Shown here: piece by piece, positions 60,401 to 64,000 of the stretch | Layout: each line of letters begins with the position of its first letter | Position numbering within the stretch: position 1 is the stretch's first letter | Assembly: GCF_030345335.1 (NCBI RefSeq) | Contig: NZ_JAPVRC010000004.1 | Location: 267,711 to 331,710, forward strand | Length of the DNA: 64,000 nucleotides | From: Halobacillus campisalis | Lineage (GTDB): Bacteria > Bacillota > Bacilli > Bacillales > Halobacillaceae | Direction of reading: 5' to 3' | Translations under genes and position numbers: made by a program | Notes under the pieces: generated by a model | Seen by the model: only the letters and a program-made list of their open reading frames with translations | The model's database searches: none | What the model was told of the DNA's origin: nothing

Positions 60401-62815
60401 ATGGCTTTTGATCATAAAACTATAGAAAAGAAATGGCAGTCCTACTGGCTTGATAATAAAACATTTAAAACAGATTCAAACTCTGATAAACATAAATTTT
60501 ATGCATTGGATATGTTCCCCTACCCATCTGGAGCAGGTCTTCACGTAGGCCACCCAGAAGGGTACACGGCAACAGATATTCTTTCCCGTATGAAACGCAT
60601 GCAAGGCTATGAAGTCTTGCACCCGATTGGCTGGGACGCATTTGGTTTGCCAGCTGAACAATATGCGCTGGATACAGGAAATGATCCTGAAGAGTTCACA
60701 AAACAGAATATCGCTACATTCAAAAGACAGATTCAGGAGTTAGGTTTTTCCTATGATTGGGACCGTGAAGTGAATACAACCGATCCTGATTATTACAAGT
60801 GGACGCAGTGGATTTTCTTAAAACTTTATGAAAAAGATTTAGCATATATAGATGAAGTGGCGGTTAATTGGTGCCCTGCACTAGGGACCGTTCTTGCCAA
60901 CGAAGAAGTAATTGATGGCAAAAGTGAACGAGGTAGTCACCCAGTAGAAAGGCGTCCGATGAAGCAGTGGATGTTAAAGATTACAGAATATGCTGATCGG
61001 CTTTTGGAGGACCTGGAAGAATTGGATTGGCCCGAGAGCATTAAAGACATGCAAAGGAACTGGATCGGTAAATCCGAAGGTGCAGAAGTTATTTTTGATA
61101 TAGCTCATCACAACCAATCATTTGAAGTGTTTACCACACGTCCTGACACACTTTATGGTGCTACTTACGCTGTCCTTGCTCCGGAACACCCGCTCGTCAA
61201 CGAAGTGGTCACCCCTGAGCAAGCAGGTGCGGTAAATACTTATGTACAATCAGCTCAAAACAAAAGTGAATTAGAACGTACAGATCTCGCGAAGGATAAA
61301 TCAGGTGTGTTTACGGGCGCGTATGCCATCAACCCTATTGATGGCAACAAACTGCCAATCTGGGTGGCAGATTATGTGCTAATGAGCTATGGAAGCGGTG
61401 CGATTATGGCAGTGCCGGCCCATGATGAACGTGATTACGAATTTGCGACGAAATACGATCTGCCTATTATTGCAGTACTAGAGGGTGGAGACGTTGAAGA
61501 AGAGGCCTATACGGGGGATGGAAAACACATTAACTCCGGTATGCTGAATGGACTTGATAAAGAGGAAGCAATCAATAAATCCATTCAGTGGCTTGAAGAA
61601 AACAATAAGGGTTCACGTAAAACGACGTATCGTCTTAGGGATTGGTTATTCAGCCGTCAGCGTTATTGGGGAGAGCCTATTCCAATCATCCATTGGGAAG
61701 ATGGAACAATCAGTGCTGTGCCGGAAGAAGAGCTTCCTGTCCGTTTACCTAAAACTACAGAAATTAAACCCTCAGGTACGGGGGAGTCCCCATTAGCTAA
61801 CATCGATGACTGGGTAAATGTCGTCGACCCTGCTACTGGTATGAAAGGTCGCAGGGAAACTAATACCATGCCTCAGTGGGCAGGCAGCTGTTGGTATTTC
61901 CTTCGTTATATCGATGCCGGTAATGACGAAGTGTTTGCCGATTATGAAAAGCTTAAGAAGTGGCTTCCGATCGACGTGTACATTGGCGGTGCAGAACATG
62001 CAGTGCTTCACTTGCTATATGCTCGTTTTTGGCACAAAGTCTTATATGATGCTGAAGTTGTACCAACGAAAGAACCTTTCCAAAAGTTGTTTAATCAGGG
62101 CATGATTTTAGGAGAAGGCAATGAGAAAATGAGTAAATCAAAAGGGAATGTAGTGAACCCGGATGATATCGTATTCACTCATGGTGCTGATACATTACGG
62201 TTATACGAAATGTTCATGGGACCTCTAGAAGCTTCTATTGCCTGGTCAACAAACGGTTTGGACGGCGCCAGACGTTTTCTTGATCGTGTATGGAGATTGT
62301 TTGTTGTGGAAGGAAAGCTTTCTGACTCTATTATTGAAGGTTCAAACGATACAGAATTGGAAAAGACTTACCACGAAACTGTTCAAAAAGTAACCGAAAA
62401 TTTTGAGGAGCTAAGGTTTAACACAGGTATTTCTCAAATGATGGTCTTTATCAATGATAGTTATAAAGCTGATGAGCTTCCTAAACACTTTATGGAAGGT
62501 TTCGTCAAACTACTATCACCTGTAGCCCCTCACCTGGCTGAGGAGCTTTGGGAAAAGCTGGGTCACAAAGGCGGCATCAGTTATGAACCATGGCCTTCTT
62601 ATGATGAATCAAAGCTTGTGGAAGATGAAATTGAAGTAGTCATCCAAGTTATGGGGAAAGTACGTGCGAAAATGATGGTGAACCCTGAAGCATCTAAAGA
62701 GGATTTAGAAAAATCGGCTTTAGAACATCCTAACGTTCAAGAGTGGTTGGAAGGGAAAACGGTTCGTAAAGTCATCGCAGTTCCTGGAAAGCTTGTTAAT
62801 ATCGTAGCCAATTGA
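60401..62815 (+). CDS. leuS: Leucyl-tRNA synthetase
   Basis: An 804-residue class I synthetase that charges tRNA-Leu. The HIGH-type motif is HVGHPEGYT near residue 47, the editing CP1 domain spans about residues 220-420, and the KMSKS loop is [12 protein letters not shown] near residue 578. The start ([16 protein letters not shown]) is typical of the bacterial enzyme. SD TAGGAGGAA lies 8 bases before the ATG. It is controlled by the T-box leader. Confidence 0.98.
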   Translation: MAFDHKTIEKKWQSYWLDNKTFKTDSNSDKHKFYALDMFPYPSGAGLHVGHPEGYTATDILSRMKRMQGYEVLHPIGWDAFGLPAEQYALDTGNDPEEFTKQNIATFKRQIQELGFSYDWDREVNTTDPDYYKWTQWIFLKLYEKDLAYIDEVAVNWCPALGTVLANEEVIDGKSERGSHPVERRPMKQWMLKITEYADRLLEDLEELDWPESIKDMQRNWIGKSEGAEVIFDIAHHNQSFEVFTTRPDTLYGATYAVLAPEHPLVNEVVTPEQAGAVNTYVQSAQNKSELERTDLAKDKSGVFTGAYAINPIDGNKLPIWVADYVLMSYGSGAIMAVPAHDERDYEFATKYDLPIIAVLEGGDVEEEAYTGDGKHINSGMLNGLDKEEAINKSIQWLEENNKGSRKTTYRLRDWLFSRQRYWGEPIPIIHWEDGTISAVPEEELPVRLPKTTEIKPSGTGESPLANIDDWVNVVDPATGMKGRRETNTMPQWAGSCWYFLRYIDAGNDEVFADYEKLKKWLPIDVYIGGAEHAVLHLLYARFWHKVLYDAEVVPTKEPFQKLFNQGMILGEGNEKMSKSKGNVVNPDDIVFTHGADTLRLYEMFMGPLEASIAWSTNGLDGARRFLDRVWRLFVVEGKLSDSIIEGSNDTELEKTYHETVQKVTENFEELRFNTGISQMMVFINDSYKADELPKHFMEGFVKLLSPVAPHLAEELWEKLGHKGGISYEPWPSYDESKLVEDEIEVVIQVMGKVRAKMMVNPEASKEDLEKSALEHPNVQEWLEGKTVRKVIAVPGKLVNIVAN

Positions 62816-62817
62816 TT

Positions 62818-62856
62818 CAAAAAGCTGCCTTCCTATAGTGGAAAGGCAGCTTTTTC
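62818..62856 (+). terminator. Rho-independent terminator after leuS
   Basis: AAAAAGCTGCCTT pairs with AAGGCAGCTTTTT. Confidence 0.88.
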
Positions 62857-62938
62857 TTCACTTAGAATCAAATTCTTGACTAGTGAATGATTTTTATTAG
62901 AATTAAACTGGAACTACTCTTTTCAAGGAGGAATATAA

Positions 62939-63250
62939 ATGAATGAAATTAACGTGATGACTACGGATGAACTGCAAAAAGCACTAGAGGAAAATAAAGA
63001 TTTAGCTATTATAGATGTTAGGGAAGACGAAGAAGTTGCTCAAGGCATGATCCCTACTGCAAAGCACATTCCATTAGGTCATGTACCGGAAGAAGTCGAT
63101 AACCTGGATTCTTCCAAAGAGTATGTGATGGTATGCCGCTCAGGTAAAAGGAGCATGAATGCTTCAGAATTCCTGAATCAAAAAGGTTTCAAGAAAGTTA
63201 ATAACCTTGAAGGCGGAATGCTCGATTGGAAGGGCGAGCTAGTATTTTAG
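62939..63250 (+). CDS. Rhodanese-domain sulfurtransferase (YtwF-like)
   Basis: A 103-residue single-domain rhodanese. DVREDEEVAQGMIPTAKHIPLGHVPEEV carries CH2A-like and the active loop is VMVCRSGKRSMNASEFL with the catalytic Cys. It transfers sulfur from persulfides in the cytoplasm. SD AAGGAGGAA is before the ATG. It is followed 20 bases later by a second rhodanese-like gene without the Cys, likely in the same transcript. Confidence 0.92.
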   Translation: MNEINVMTTDELQKALEENKDLAIIDVREDEEVAQGMIPTAKHIPLGHVPEEVDNLDSSKEYVMVCRSGKRSMNASEFLNQKGFKKVNNLEGGMLDWKGELVF

Positions 63251-63270
63251 GAAGAAAGGAAACCGGATAA

Positions 63271-63606
63271 ATGGAATGGGTCATTATTCTATTCAGTATT
63301 ACTCTGCTATTTATACTATTGAGAGACTTTTATCAGAAGAATGTTGTAAAACCTTTAACGCGCCAGAAAGTTTCGGGGGATGAGTTTTGTGTGATAGATA
63401 TTCGTGATTACATTTCGGCACACCGATCACCATACCCTGGGGCTGAGAATATTCCTTTGAGTTATTTGCCAAGAGCTTTGAAAGAACGTTATGAATGCAC
63501 CAAAAACATTCTTTTAGTGACGGATGACAAAAGAGGTGCCATGCTGGCTGCGCGCATAATCCGAAAAAAGCGGCATAAATCAATTTATTATGTAAAAACA
63601 GCATAG
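63271..63606 (+). CDS. Membrane-anchored rhodanese-like protein without catalytic Cys
   Basis: A 111-residue protein with an N-terminal membrane helix (WVIILFSITLLFILLRDF) and a rhodanese-like domain: CVIDIRDYISAHRSPYPGAENIPLSYLPR and LLVTDDKRGAMLAARIIRKK. The position of the catalytic Cys is Asp in TDDKRG, so it cannot carry a persulfide. It may be a binding partner of the preceding active rhodanese. SD GGAAAGG is 9 bases before the ATG. A terminator follows. Confidence 0.85.
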   Translation: MEWVIILFSITLLFILLRDFYQKNVVKPLTRQKVSGDEFCVIDIRDYISAHRSPYPGAENIPLSYLPRALKERYECTKNILLVTDDKRGAMLAARIIRKKRHKSIYYVKTA

Positions 63607-63609
63607 TTA

Positions 63610-63652
63610 AAATCCAGGCTTTTAACAAATGACCTGGATTTGTTTTTTTTTG
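63610..63652 (+). terminator. Terminator before the rRNA operon
   Basis: AAATCCAGG pairs with CCTGGATTT, followed by a run of T (GTTTTTTTTTT). Confidence 0.88.
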
Positions 63653-63681
63653 TTGACATTCTTTCAAAAGCGAGTTATGAT
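63653..63681 (+). promoter_or_regulatory. rRNA operon promoter P1
   Basis: TTGACA at 63653-63658 and TATGAT at 63676-63681 are separated by 17 bases. Confidence 0.85.
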
Positions 63682-63765
63682 ATAAAAGTTGCTTATTTGA
63701 GCAATCAATCTTGTTGAAGAAGCTGTCGACTTAATAACTTTATTTATAAAACTTATTAAAAGTTA

Positions 63766-63795
63766 TTGACATTCTTTGAAAGATTATGTTAGAAT
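63766..63795 (+). promoter_or_regulatory. rRNA operon promoter P2
   Basis: TTGACA at 63766-63771 and TAGAAT at 63790-63795 are separated by 18 bases; the sequence TTATTGACATTCTTTGAAAG repeats that around P1, as in tandem rrn promoters. Confidence 0.85.
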
Positions 63796-63822
63796 TTATG
63801 TACTGTCGCATAGGCAGTCAAT

Positions 63823-63842
63823 TGATCTTTGAAAACTGAACG
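63823..63842 (+). promoter_or_regulatory. boxA-like antitermination element of the rrn leader
   Basis: TTGATCTTTGAAAACTGAAC is the usual Bacillus rrn leader element for Nus-factor antitermination. Confidence 0.65.
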
Positions 63843-63930
63843 AACCAACCAGTACGTCAAGTCTTCTTTCTATTAAAGAAGGAAGTAAAACAAGCACATT
63901 CGGTGTGCAAATGAGCAAGTCAAACTAACT

Positions 63931-64000
63931 TTTATGGAGAGTTTGATCCTGGCTCAGGACGAACGCTGGCGGCGTGCCTAATACATGCAAGTCGAGCGCA
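63931..64000 (+). rRNA. 16S ribosomal RNA (5' end, partial)
   Basis: TTTATGGAGAGTTTGATCC, then TGGCTCAGGACGAACGC and GCCTAATACATGCAAGTCGA are the standard bacterial 16S start. Only the first 70 bases are in the window; the sequence is consistent with Bacillaceae. It follows tandem promoters and the leader. Confidence 0.98.

Noticed and set aside
1..64000. tRNA genes, prophage, insertion sequence with transposase, defence system
   Set aside because: None was seen on reading both strands; the accessory content is limited to non-coding repeats.

Overview
The window is chromosome of a low-to-moderate GC, spore-forming Bacillaceae. The best guess is the moderately halophilic Halobacillus/Thalassobacillus group, but this rests on remembered gene order and the 16S 5' end, and the genus is an inference. 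Evidence: almost every gene has a clear Bacillus subtilis counterpart in the yun/yut/yui/yug and men/yt blocks; SD sequences are strong (AAGGAGG); GTG and TTG starts are common; there are classic Firmicute riboswitches and a T-box; sporulation genes (yunB, lytH, yutC) are present. No phage, plasmid, transposase, CRISPR or tRNA gene was seen. Most of the window is housekeeping core genome, interrupted by intergenic palindromic repeats.

Layout. 1-0.9 kb: 3' part of sufB. 1.0-1.8 kb: nested palindromic repeats. 2-5 kb: TauE-like exporter, yunD-like nucleotidase, yunB. 5.1-8.9 kb: lysine riboswitch with an NhaC-type carrier, then an NSS amino-acid/Na+ symporter with a 31-residue partner. 8.9-15.3 kb: lytH, yutC, yutD, DUF3055, yutE, yutF, a large membrane protein of unknown function, yutG. 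15.4-24.3 kb: D-hydroxyacid dehydrogenase, NifU-like, yuzD, yuzB, A-type Fe-S carrier, FNR-type reductase, NDH-II, yuiB, yuiC, yuiD, pepA. 24.3-36.6 kb: deoD, khtTU, kapB, a SodC-like lipoprotein, patB-like, XRE regulator, yugI, yuzA, Fe-ADH, pgi, yugN, K+ channel yugO, thioredoxin-like. 36.7-38.8 kb: M42 peptidase, FMN riboswitch with ribU.

39.8-49.5 kb is the menaquinone locus: a DksA-like gene, a hotdog thioesterase (probably DHNA-CoA hydrolase) and menA on the minus strand, then menF-menD-menH-menB-menE-menC on the plus strand. Together these cover chorismate to demethylmenaquinone. NDH-II at 19.6 kb would feed the quinone pool. A FhuF-like reductase follows, then a repeat, ytkD, pckA, a broken DCC-family gene, SAM riboswitch with metK, ytoA, ytpA, ytpB, ytqB, a WD40 protein, T-box with leuS, two rhodanese-like genes, and finally tandem rRNA promoters with the first 70 bases of 16S rRNA.

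The most unusual content is non-coding. A family of about 0.3-0.5 kb palindromic elements occurs at seven places. Ends resemble GGCTnTGTTAAA in inverted orientation, and a central hairpin has stem arms that differ from copy to copy yet stay complementary within a copy. Two copies carry the same second module, and one copy sits inside another. Other points are a frameshifted DCC oxidoreductase, several proteins missing a key family residue (SodC-like, rhodanese-like, thioredoxin-like, DksA-like), a Shine-Dalgarno sequence buried in a perfect inverted repeat, and putative Fur, Rex/Fnr and cre sites. All functional assignments come from reading the sequence and from remembered family features; no database search was run.
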